This document shows, piece by piece, positions 1-9,279 of a stretch of 64,000 nt of DNA; position 1 is the stretch's first letter, and every line of letters starts with the position of its first letter. A program made the position numbers and the translations under genes. The DNA is from Mercurialis annua. Taxonomy: Eukaryota; Streptophyta; Magnoliopsida; Malpighiales; Euphorbiaceae. The DNA is taken from positions 34,126,628 to 34,190,627 of the forward strand of contig NC_065576.1 in NCBI RefSeq assembly GCF_937616625.2, in the 5' to 3' direction. Below the pieces are notes generated by a model. That model searched no databases and was not told the DNA's origin. It saw nothing but the letters and a program-made list of their open reading frames with translations.

Positions 1-288
1 GAGAGCTATGCTCACACCGAGTTACCACATTTCCGTATATACCTTACCCAGATCAATACCGGTGCGCACGCAGTCCTAATGACGCCCATTAGGTAGCATG
101 TTCCAACTAAGAGCCATAATATAAAAACAGTTCGAAATATACGTACAGTATATATATTTAATATTAAAATAACAATTTACTTAATAAAGCGGTAAATAGT
201 AAATACAAACTCACTGCTTGCTAATCCACGTGAAATACCGGCAAGCAACTAACTCTGGTTCGCCTCAGAAGCACGAACAGTAGACGAG

Positions 289-290
289 TC
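289..290 (-). other. Exon-exon-like junction in an LTR
   Basis: Read on the minus strand, GCTGAACG is joined directly to ACTCGTCTAC. In the LTR at 2286-5240 the same two strings are separated by 1337 bp that begin GTACGC and end TTTGTCTAG. A one-base ambiguity (the G) includes a canonical GT-AG solution. The LTR at 5241-7811 keeps the intervening sequence. A spliced RNA used as reverse-transcription template is the simplest explanation; a chance deletion with exact GT-AG ends is less likely. Confidence 0.75.
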
Positions 291-648
291 GTTCAGCGAA
301 AATGAGGTAGGGAAACGTAGATACGTGAGTCTAGATCGTCTGGAATCGAACGGAATCAATTTCGATCTAGAAACGAAAGAGAACGAATCAGAAAACCGTA
401 AGGCGTTTCAAAATGAAATCTGGAAAAGAGAAATTATAAGACTAACCGGAACAGCAGAGTTTGGATGATGATTTCGGCTTCGTTTCTCAGCGAATGGACG
501 AACGGAAAACGGCTAGGGCTAGCTTGTAGCGTGATCTAGGGTTTTTGTGAAGGAATCGACTTTAAATAACGAAGGGAAGTGAGCCGAAAACGAGATCGAA
601 CAGGGCCGGATGGAAGGGTCAAGAGCCTGCTGCCATTCCCGAACGGAA

Positions 649-825
649 AGGCCAAAATTTGGCCTGATCCCGTTCGGGAAAGGCCTGGTCCCGAACGGGA
701 CCAGTGCAAATTTTGCACAGTCCCGTACGGGACAGGCCCAGTCCCGTACGGGACCATACGGGATTTCATCAGGTCTCTTACGAGACCTGGTTTATCCCCT
801 TGGTTCAACCATTTGGTTGAACCAA
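649..825. repeat. Palindrome cluster in LTR U3 (copy A)
   Basis: Successive perfect inverted repeats are visible: 649-665 (8-bp arms), 685-704 (9-bp arms around AA), 704-718 (7-bp arms), two copies of the self-complementary GTCCCGTACGGGAC at 720-733 and 741-754, and 800-825 (12-bp arms around TT). The equivalent stretches in the other two LTRs of the family also hold palindromes, but with different arm sequences. Confidence 0.85.
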
Positions 826-979
826 GACCCAAAGGAGAATATATATTTTTTTTTAAAAACCGAACCGAGGATGAATCGAACCACAATAAATTTACGAAAC
901 TTCAAATACCCCACAAAATACATCCGGAACCACGTCGGAAATAAAAAAAATAAATTTAAAAATTTACGGGATATTACAC

Positions 980-2167
980 ACGTACTGGTGGAGCGGAATG
1001 AAGAAGGATGTCGCTGAGTATGTTTCTAGGTGTCTGACCTGCCAGCAGGTGAAGCTGGAACATCAGAGACCTTTTGGCTATCTGCAACCACTACCTATTC
1101 CAGAGTGGAAGTGGGAGCGGATTGCTATGGATTTTGTGGTTGGTTTACCACGTACTCGACAGGGATACGATTCCATTTGGGTTATAGTTGACCGTATGAC
1201 CAAGTCAGCTCATTTCCTTCCAATTAAGGTTTCGTATTCTGCTTCGAGGTTGGCTCAGTTGTACATTGACAGGATTGTCAGTTTGCATGGTGTACCGGTT
1301 TCTATTGTTTCAGACAGAGGTTCTGTGTTTACTTCGAGGTTTTGGAAAGCGTTACAGGAATCCTTGGGTTCTCGGTTGGATTTCAGTACAGCTTTTCATC
1401 CTCAGACTGACGGTCAGTCTGAGAGGACTATTCAGACGTTGGAGGATATGCTCAGGATGTGTGTTCTCGATTTTCAGGGTAGCTGGGATACTCATCTGCC
1501 GTTGATTGAGTTTTCTTATAACAACAGTTACCACGCGAGTATCGAGATGGCGCCGTATGAGGCTTTGTACGGGCGCAAGTGTAGATCTCCTATCTGTTGG
1601 GAGGAGGTCGGAGAGCGTAAACTCTCGGGAGCGGAGATTATTCAGATTACCTCTGAGAAGGTACCGTTGATTAAGCGGAGGTTAGAGACTGCTTTTAGTC
1701 GGCATAAGAGTTATGTTGATCCGAAGAGGAAAGACATTAGGTTCCAGGTTGGTGATTTCGTATTTCTTCGGGTTTCGCCTATGAAAGGCGTGGTTCGTTT
1801 TGGCGTCAAGGGAAAATTGGCACCGAGGTATATTGGTCCTTATGAGATTTCGGAGAGGATTGGAGCTGTGGCTTATCGTCTGGTTCTACCGCCAGACATG
1901 TCGTTAGTACATCCTGTGTTTCACGTTTCTATGTTGAGAAAGTGTGTTTCTGATCCTTCGCACGTGATTGTGCCTCAGAGTGTTGAGATTGACCAGGAGC
2001 TGTCCTATGAGGAACAGCCAGTTGAGATTGTTGATACGCAGGTGCGTAAATTGCGGAACAAGGAGATTCCGATGGTCAAAGTTCTCTGGCGCAATCATTC
2101 TGTAGAGGAGTGTACTTGGGAGACCGAGTTGGATATGCGGAATCGCTATCCTTTTCTATTTCCGTGA
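980..2167 (+). CDS. Ty3/gypsy polyprotein 3' end: integrase and chromodomain (partial)
   Basis: This is the C-terminal part of a Ty3/gypsy pol polyprotein; its 5' side is cut off by the LTR ending at 978, so the true start is not in this window. Numbering from the Met at 998, C12 and C15 are the last pair of the integrase zinc finger. The catalytic triad is D45 (MDF), D106 (SDRG) and E142 (QSER), a D-D-35-E spacing. A GPY-like segment (APRYIGPYEI) follows. The last ~54 residues match a chromodomain (VKVLWRNHSVEECTWE) and end in YPFLFP before TGA. This order is typical of plant chromoviruses of the Tekay/Del kind. The visible frame is intact, but gag, protease, RT and RNase H would lie beyond the left edge and the gene is disrupted. 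Confidence 0.93.
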   Translation, partial: TYWWSGMKKDVAEYVSRCLTCQQVKLEHQRPFGYLQPLPIPEWKWERIAMDFVVGLPRTRQGYDSIWVIVDRMTKSAHFLPIKVSYSASRLAQLYIDRIVSLHGVPVSIVSDRGSVFTSRFWKALQESLGSRLDFSTAFHPQTDGQSERTIQTLEDMLRMCVLDFQGSWDTHLPLIEFSYNNSYHASIEMAPYEALYGRKCRSPICWEEVGERKLSGAEIIQITSEKVPLIKRRLETAFSRHKSYVDPKRKDIRFQVGDFVFLRVSPMKGVVRFGVKGKLAPRYIGPYEISERIGAVAYRLVLPPDMSLVHPVFHVSMLRKCVSDPSHVIVPQSVEIDQELSYEEQPVEIVDTQVRKLRNKEIPMVKVLWRNHSVEECTWETELDMRNRYPFLFP

Positions 2168-2250
2168 GGTACAATATCTTGATTTCTGTGACTTTTTATA
2201 ATTTTTACTGTGTTACGTGTTGTTCTGGTGTGATATTACTTGTCGTGGTA

Positions 2251-2285
2251 AATTCGAGGACGAATTTTTAATTAGTTGGGGAGAA
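2251..2285 (+). other. Pre-LTR motif and polypurine tract
   Basis: AATTCGAGGACGAATT (2251-2266) is the short motif commonly found just before the 3' LTR in this group of gypsy elements. GGGGAGAA (2278-2285) abuts the LTR start and is the expected plus-strand primer. Between the pol stop at 2167 and here there is only an AT-rich 3' untranslated stretch. Confidence 0.85.
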
Positions 2286-2457
2286 TGTAATATCCCGTAA
2301 AATTTTACATTTTTTTTACATTTAAATTCCGACATTTTTCCCGGTCGTTTTGAAGTAATCTCGATATTAGTGGCTTGGTTCGAGTTGTTTGGTTTGGGTG
2401 TGATTTATTGGTTTAACCAATTATATATTTAAATCAAAAAAAAAATAGAATTCATTC

Positions 2458-2577
2458 ATTCCCGTTCGGGAATTGGAATTCCCGAACGGGAATCTCTTTT
2501 TTTGGGCCTGGTCTCGTTCGAGACCAGGCATTCCCGAACGGGAATCATGGCCTGAAAGGCCATTCCCGTTCGGGAAT
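2458..2577. repeat. Nested palindrome cluster in LTR U3 (copy B)
   Basis: 2458-2474 and 2477-2493 are perfect 17-bp inverted arms separated by GG. 2506-2516 and 2519-2529 are perfect 11-bp arms around TT. 2530-2545 and 2562-2577 are perfect 16-bp inverted arms enclosing a smaller hairpin (GGCCT GAA AGGCC, 2549-2561). Most arms are built from ATTCCCG/CGGGAAT or TCTCG/CGAGA around an AA or TT centre. Confidence 0.95.
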
Positions 2578-2924
2578 CACATCAGCCCATAGGACCCTTT
2601 CGTGTGGCCCTTTTCGACCTCGTTTACGGCCCGCTTCCACTCGTTATATCAGCTCGACTTCTAAACAGAAAATCTTCACCACTCATCACTGAAACCCTAG
2701 CCGTTTTCCGCTTGTCATTTCGCTGAGTATCGAACCTGTTATCATCTTCCAAAGATCGCTGTTCGGTAAGTTTTCTGATTCTTATGATTTCCAGATTTTG
2801 CTTATGAACGAAATTACGTAATTTGGTTCGTTCTCTTTTGTTTCTAGATCGAAATTGATTCCGCTTGATCTCAGACGTTCTAGACTCAATTCCCTACGTC
2901 TCCCTATCTCAGTTTCGCTGAACG

Positions 2925-4261
2925 GTACGCCGTCGATCTCGTTTCAATCACCACCGTTTCATTGTTTTTGAATGCTATTATACTCTGTTTTGATTTTAAG
3001 TTTCTGCCGATTATCCTTGCTCTTTTGTCCATGTCTTTTCATTGTTTAATGATTATGAATCCCTTGGCATGATTGGTGGTTAATAGTTTAAGCTTTCGGA
3101 TTGAGTTTATTCCATCGTTCCGCTCCTCGATTCGTTGTTGTCGTTCTGTATAATTGTTACTTTCAATTATGGTTTGGTAAATTCTTAAGTTTCTGTTTCC
3201 TTTTTCATGGCTTAAAAACTTATGATTATTGATGATTGAGGGATGGAGTCTTGGCATGCTCAGTTTCATGATTGGATTCATTGATATTGCATTGTTTTTC
3301 TTTGATTTTGAGCTTCTGTGAATGAATTTCAAATTTGAAATGTTAAGGTTGGCTTGGTATGGGGAAGATGATGTTGTGTCTTAATTTGGTTGGCTATTGT
3401 GAGTTTTGTTTGGTTAAGAGTTCCTCTAGGTTATCAAATTGTTTTGTTTAAAACTTTTTGATTCCTTAAGATAAATTTTACTTATTGATTAATTGTTTTG
3501 ATTTCTAATTTGAGGATTTTATTTAAATTGAAAGTTTGTCAATTGGGAAATATTATTTTGGTAAACCTAAAAATATTATTATTTGAGCTAATTAGATTAA
3601 TAATAATTGCTATTAATAATAATTAATGTTTTAGAATTTTGGCTAAATTGCAATTTAGCCTTGAAACGTTTTTATAATGTATTTAAGTAAGTTTGTGATT
3701 AATAACTTCGTATTTTGTTTTAAATATAAGTAAAAGCAATTAGTTTGTTTAAGAATATCAATTTGGCTAAAAGTACAATTTAGTCCTTAATTGGCTAAAG
3801 TGCAATTTAGTCCCTAAACTTTTATGACTTATTTTATTAAGTTTTTGGATTGTAACTTGGGTTACTTAGAATTGAAGTTATTGAGTTCCGCTTTTAAAAT
3901 GGATTATTATTTTGCTAAATTGTTTTATAAATATAAACTTGGGTTTATATTTGATAAACGTTTTGAATCGGGTTAGACTTGGGTCGCCCGACAAGTGAGG
4001 TTAGCTTGGTAGTTTATGATAACTCGGCTAACCCACTATTTGGAAATTATTTATTATTTAAAGTTATTAAATAATATTTATAAATTGGATTTTAAGCGGG
4101 AACTCAATAGACTTATATTAATTGGGTTTTATTACCTTATGGGTATTATTTGTGTGTGCTTTGGATTGTTTATTCCGACGTGTTATTTGTGCTAGTCCTA
4201 TGTGGTGTCTAGTACTCTCTAGAGTTAGGGTCTGATTTTAATAATTATTTTATTTGTCTAG
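2925..4261 (+). other. Probable LTR-embedded intron (1337 bp)
   Basis: This segment begins GTACGC, ends TTTGTCTAG, is AT- and T-rich, and is exactly the part missing from the LTR at 1-978. It lies in the transcribed leader, so it would be a 5' untranslated intron of the retrotransposon RNA. It contains no gene that I can support. Confidence 0.72.
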
Positions 4262-4525
4262 ACTCGTCTACTGTTCGTGCTTCCGAGGCGAACCAGAGTT
4301 AGTTGCTTGCCGGTATTTCACATGGAGTAGCAAGCAGTGAGTTTATATTTACTATTTACCGCTTTATTAAGTAAATTGTTATTTTAATATTAAATATATA
4401 TACTGTACGTATATTTCGAACTGTTTTTATATTATGGCTCTTAGTTGGAACATGCTACCTAATGGGCATCATTAGGACTGCGTGCGCACCGGTATTGATC
4501 TGGGTAAGGTATTTATGGAAATGTG

Positions 4526-4644
4526 GTAACTCGGTGTGAGCATAGCTCTCGGGACCAGGTAGAGTAACTCGGTGTAGCTCAGCTCTCGGGACTCTGGTAT
4601 AAGTGTGGTCAGTGGTAACTCGGTGTAGCTCAGCTCTCGGGACC
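4526..4644 (+). repeat. Three LTR direct repeats, GTAACTCGGT...CTCGGGAC
   Basis: Three spaced copies of a ~30-bp block start GTAACTCGGTGT and end CTCTCGGGAC. Reverse-complement copies occur at 1-28 and about 5490-5610. The second LTR family in this window has the same arrangement with a slightly different middle. Confidence 0.85.
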
Positions 4645-5873
4645 AGACCTATTGGATTATGATTATTATTTAGAATTGTGGATTAGGGTTCCAACTATTA
4701 TCTGTAATATCGTTATTAAATGTTTTAAACGTTTTAAAGGTTTTCCACTTAATAAATGTAAATAGTGGTATGAACTCATCTCAGTATATCTGACCCCGTT
4801 GTTTTCCCAATTTTTCCCAGGGTTATGATCTGAGAGAGTCTGGTGATCTCCGCATATACTTTTCCCCGGAGGTTCCATTTATTTTGATAAACTGTCAAAC
4901 TATTTTATTCTTAGACCGCAGTAGTTGACTAGACGTCTTTATTATTATTACAGTTGTTTGTCGGATTGGTCTGACTAGTTATATTGCTCTGGCATGTTAT
5001 GTGATTATTTCGGATTATTTATGTTATGCCTATTTTTAGACTCGGAATTGGATGAGCATGTTGTATTAATTATTGAATATTATATCTGCTAGATTTAGGC
5101 TGAAGTCTCGGTTGCCCCCGAGCATTGGTTTTCTGCAGGTTTATGTGTTTATGTGTTAAATGAAAGGCTAGCTACGGGTTTCGGTACTACATTACCCATA
5201 CCCTAGCGCCGGTCGCGATTCATGAAAATGGGTCGTGACAGACAGTTTATCAAAATAAATGGAACCTCCGAGGAAAAGTAAATGCGGAGATCACCAGACT
5301 CTCTCAGATCATAACCCTGGGAAAATTGGGAAAACAACGGGGTCAGATATACTGAGATGAGTTCATACCACTATTTACATTTATTAAGTGGAAAACCTTT
5401 AAAACGTTTAAAACATTTAATAACGATATTACAGATAATAGTTGGAACCCTAATCCACAATTCTAAATAATAATCATAATCCAATAGGTCTGGTCCCGAG
5501 AGCTGAGCTACATCGAGTTACCACTGACCACACTTATACCAGAGTCCCGAGAGCTGAGCTACACCGAGTTACTCTACCTGGTCCCGAGAGCTATGCTCAC
5601 ACCGAGTTACCACATTTCCATATATACCTTACCCAGATCAATACCGTTGCGCACGCAGTCCTAATGATGCCCATTAGGTAGCACGTTCCAACTAAGAGCC
5701 ATAACATAAAACAGTTCGAAATATACGTACAGTATATATATTTAATATTAAAATAACAATTTACTTAATAAAGCGGTAAATAGTAAATATAAACTCACAG
5801 CTTGCTAATCCGCGTGAAATACCGGCAAGCAACTAACTCTGGTTCGCCTCTGAAGCACGAACAGTAGACGAGT

Positions 5874-7121
5874 CTAGACAAATAAAATAATTATTAAAAT
5901 CAGACCCTAACTCTAAAGAGTACTAGACACCACATAAGACTAGCACAATAAACACGTCGTAAATAAACAATCCAAAGCACACACAAATATAACCAAAAGG
6001 TAATAAAGCCCAAATAAAACAAGTCTATTGAGTTCTCGCTTAAAAATCCGATTTATAAATATTATCTAATAACTTTAAATAATAAATAATTTCCAAATAG
6101 TGGGTTAGCCGAGCTACCAATAACTACCAAGCTAACCTCACTGGTCGGGTGACCCAAGTCTAACCCGACATAAAACAATTATCAAATATAAACCCAAGTT
6201 TATATTTATAAAATAAATTAGCAAAATAATAATCCATTTTAAAAGCGGAACTCAATAACTTCAATTCTAAGTAACCCAAGTTACAATCAAAAACTTAATC
6301 ATTTTAAGTTAATAAAAGTTTTAGAGACTAAATCGTACTTTAGCCAATTAGGGACTAAACTGTACTTTTGCCAAAAAGGTATTTAAAATCAATTTAATCA
6401 CCTTTGTTTATAATTTAAACAAATAATAAGTCACCAACCACAAATCCACTTAATTAATAAAAGAAAACATATTCAAGGGCTAATTTGTAATTTAGCCAAT
6501 TTTATGTCAATTTGATATTCTTAAATAAATAAAATTACCCGAGTAATTATAATAGCCAAATAATAAATAGCTATCGTTTTCAACTTAATAATTATAAATC
6601 AAATTTAATTTCAAGTTATTATCAAACAAAACTAAAATCTAACTTAAAGGATATAATTGATTCAAACATAACAAGCTAATGGTCAAAGTGGCTTATTAGC
6701 CACCATCAACCTTAATTCAAAAATAACCTCACTGCCGCCATAGCTAGGAAGAACAAGTATGAATCTATTCCAAGAACAAACTTCCAAACTTAAAAACAAA
6801 TCAATCTATAACCTAAACATTCAACCAACATCTGATTTAGTCTCAACTAGGATCCATAAACAATCAAAATGTTAACAGCTAAAGGAATATAGATTCGGCA
6901 AAAACAATCCAAGTGTGAACGATGGGCAAACTGGAAACAATGGATCGTTACTTATCGAACGCTTAAACTACTAACAACCCAAGTGATTATGATCATAAAC
7001 AAGTGAAATCATAAGCAAAGGAAGGAAAAGAGTTCGGCAGAAAACATACAAACTCAAAACAGATTTTATAAAGCTTTAAAACGGAAACCGTACGGCGATT
7101 GAAACGAGATCGATTACGTAC
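5874..7121 (-). other. LTR-embedded intron, retained copy (1248 bp)
   Basis: Minus-strand equivalent of 2925-4261: the donor is AAACG^GTACGTA at 7122/7121 and the acceptor TTTGTCTAG^ACTCG at 5874/5873. Both sites are conserved although the body between them has diverged. Confidence 0.68.
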
Positions 7122-7518
7122 CGTTTAGCAAAACCGAGATAGAGAAACGTAGGGAATTGAGTCTAGAACGTCTGAGATCAAACGGTTTCAGTTTTGATCT
7201 AGAAATGAACTCACACGGATCAGAAAACCAAAGTGTGTTCAAAGCATGAAATCTGAAAATCAAAGGAATTATAAACACTTACCGAACAGCGATCTTTGGA
7301 GGATGATTACGGATTCAATACTCAGCGAAAGAACGAAAGAAGAGTGGCTAGGGTTAGTTTGCAGTGTGATCTAGGTTTTCTATGAAGAAATCGACTTAAA
7401 ATAACGTAGGGAAGTGAGCCGTAAATGAGATCGAAAACGGCTGGGCGAAGGGGTCCAAGAACTGCTGGGTTCTCGAACGGGAATGGCCCTTTTTGGCCTG
7501 ATCCCGTTCGAGAAAGGG

Positions 7519-7661
7519 CCTGGTCTCGAACGAGACCAGGCCTGCAAATGGATTCTCGTTCGAGAATCCTTGGATTCTCGAACGAGAATCAAATTAAATT
7601 CTCAGGTCTCGATTGAGACATGAGTTAACCAGAAGTGGTTCAACCACTACGGTTGAACCAC
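7519..7661. repeat. Palindrome cluster in LTR U3 (copy C)
   Basis: Perfect inverted arms occur at 7519-7528/7531-7540, 7550-7558/7561-7569, 7573-7580/7583-7590 and 7635-7645/7651-7661. The centres are AA or TT, except the last, which has a 5-base loop. The arms are mainly TCTCG/CGAGA where copy B has TCCCG/CGGGA, so both arms have changed together. Confidence 0.88.
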
Positions 7662-7811
7662 AACCCAAGAAGAAAATCTTTTTTTTTTAAACCGAACCAA
7701 AAATGAATCGAACCACAATTAATTTACGAAACTTTAAATACCCCTCAAAACACATCCGGAACCACGTCGGAAATTAACAAAATAAATTCAAAAAATTTAC
7801 GGGATATTACA

Positions 7812-8569
7812 TATAATTTATTCCCCTTTTATAAATAAGAGTAAATTAAAAGCTATTTTAAAATATATATGGAAGACAATAGTTAAAATCAAGCAAATAT
7901 AATATGTTGACATCTATAAAATAGCTAGGTTGATCACCTTCTAAAATAAATTTTAAACTAATGGTTATTTCCAAAATGAATAAAGAAAGAAAACAATTTA
8001 TTTCAAGTAATGCAATATGTTGTCCTATATACTAAAACTGTTATTTTACATTTTTTTTATTATTTCTTTATAATAACATTCCCAGCTAATAGTTTCCTTT
8101 TTTTTTATTCTGAAACCTCCAATTAACATGATAAGGTCATCTAAATCAAAATGGTTAATTATATTTTTTTGTTTAGTAAAATTCATATCTTAGTTTAATT
8201 ATTTTTGCTACTTTAAATAATGGGAGAAGAATAACCATTTTATACATGTGAAAAAAAAATTAATATATTTTAATAGAAAGTATTAATCTATATTGTTTTT
8301 TTGTTTTCATTCTAAATTTTACAAAATCGGTTCTACTGGCAGTTAAATCGGTTGAACAGGTTGAACTGCGAACCGGTGGCCATAACGGTTCGGTTAACCA
8401 TTTTATACATGTGAAAAAAAATTAATATATTTTAATAGAAAGTATTAATCTATATTGTTTTTTTGTTTTCATTCTAAATTTTACAAAATCGGTTCAACTG
8501 GCAGTTAAATCGGTTGAACAGGTTGAACTGCGAACCGGTGGCCATACCGGTTCGGTTTTTAAAACACTG
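7812..8569. mobile_element. hAT-like element, left part lost to retrotransposon insertion
   Basis: The right terminal region ends AAAACACTG at 8569, followed by GTTGAAAG (8570-8577). The left ~250 bp are replaced by the LTR nest. This copy also contains a local direct duplication of the right subterminal region. Confidence 0.8.
8233..8557 (+). repeat. Local 163-bp direct duplication inside the hAT element
   Basis: 8233-8395 is repeated as 8396-8557, joined in the shared GGTTCGGTT/AACCATTTT context. The two copies differ at a few bases (for example GGTTCTACT versus GGTTCAACT). Only this element copy has it. Confidence 0.9.
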
Positions 8570-8825
8570 GTTGAAAGATATCATATTTATTGATACTATT
8601 TCTATAGAATAATTTTTAATATAATTAGACCAATACTTTGTGATTAAGGTAAATATTTAATAGTAATAATTATTTTTACTAAATAAGAATATCGGAAATC
8701 ATTTCATTCTATAAATATATTGATCATTCAAAAGATTTACATTAATACCTTAAATTCAAATATTCTACATTAATTTTCATAAGTTCAAAAAATTTCAATT
8801 CATGCTCATAAATATATAATCACAC

Positions 8826-8833
8826 TATATAAA
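8826..8833 (+). promoter_or_regulatory. TATA box, gene copy 1
   Basis: TATATAAA lies 110 bp before the ATG in the context CACTATATAAATACC. Transcription would start around 8855-8865, giving a leader of roughly 75 nt. The box and its distance are kept in every copy. Confidence 0.85.
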
Positions 8834-8935
8834 TACCACACACACATCTCCTTTTGTTATAAGAAAATTACAAACCAAAATATTATTCAACCATACAATT
8901 AGTTCCTTTATATTAAAGATAAGATCTCATCAATT

Positions 8936-9279
8936 ATGGCTTCATTTGCTCATATTTTCCTCACGTTCCTCATTTTTTCAGGTATATATTTTTATATTAA
9001 TTCATTTTATTTTTAATATACATAAAACTTGGAATTAAATAAAAAGAACTATAAATTATAATAAATAGAGAAATAATTTTTTTGGTTATTTATCTTGCAG
9101 TTGCATCAATAGTTCCTCAAGTTCATGCTCAACAATGCCCTCACGAGTTATATCCAACAGGATGTGTTATTGAACAATGTTGGAGCGACTGCGATAAGTG
9201 GGTTAAAGGAGCAAGAGGGTTTTGCAAAGGAAACGGACCCGGACAATCAGCACCATTTTCTTGTGAATGCTCTTGTTAA
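8936..9279 (+). CDS. Defensin-like secreted peptide, copy 1 (variant signal peptide)
   Basis: Exon 1 is 8936-8981 and exon 2 is 9101-9279, around a 119-nt GT-AG intron (TTGCAG acceptor). The phase-1 junction falls at residue 16. The 74-aa precursor has a hydrophobic signal peptide, probably cut after A25, and a 49-aa mature part starting QQC. The eight cysteines (28, 37, 42, 46, 57, 70, 72, 74) are spaced C-X8-C-X4-C-X3-C-X10-C-X12-C-X-C-X-C. The CxxxC and CxC pairs fit the cysteine-stabilised alpha-beta fold of plant DEFL/LCR peptides. This copy has M10T, A16V and Q24H, all in the signal peptide; the mature part equals the consensus. AATAAA at 9321-9326 is a likely poly(A) signal. Antimicrobial or signalling roles are known in the family; which applies here cannot be read from sequence. 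Confidence 0.9.

Larger units (their letters stand above)
1..978 (-). mobile_element. Ty3/gypsy LTR, partial, lacking the LTR intron
   Basis: This is the reverse complement of the LTR at 2286-5240. Base 1 matches 4550 of that LTR, and the right end finishes in the complement of TGTAATATCCCG at 978. It cuts into the integrase frame of a plus-strand element at 979. No polypurine tract lies beside the TG end, so it is a 5' LTR or a solo LTR rather than a 3' LTR; the other end is outside the window. The segment matching 2925-4261 is missing, with the joint at 289/290. Short open frames between about 536 and 1017 come from palindromic LTR sequence and are not genes. Confidence 0.9.
2286..5240 (+). 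mobile_element. Ty3/gypsy 3' LTR, family 1, complete (2955 bp)
   Basis: It starts TGTAATATCCCG right after the polypurine tract and ends GGGTCGTGACA, so it has TG...CA ends. The order inside is: palindrome cluster (2458-2577), a weak TATA-like TTATATCA near 2643, a gene-like leader, a donor at 2925 and an acceptor ending at 4261, then three direct repeats (4526-4644). GACAG follows at 5241 and is probably the target duplication from insertion into the inverted LTR beyond. No protein-coding frame of substance is present in these 2.9 kb. Confidence 0.93.
5241..7811 (-). mobile_element. Ty3/gypsy LTR, family 1, 3'-truncated by nested insertion
   Basis: This is the reverse complement of the LTR at 2286-5240, from its base 4896 down to its TG end at 7811. 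The missing end presumably lies left of the plus-strand element that landed in it. It keeps the intron and a palindrome cluster. At 7812 the tandem-array sequence resumes in mid hAT element with TATAA, probably one side of its target duplication. No gene is seen in this stretch. Confidence 0.9.

Noticed and set aside
536..1017. Overlapping 116-135-aa frames on both strands
   Set aside because: They translate the palindrome cluster of an LTR; the repeated RTGPG-like residues come from the inverted repeats.
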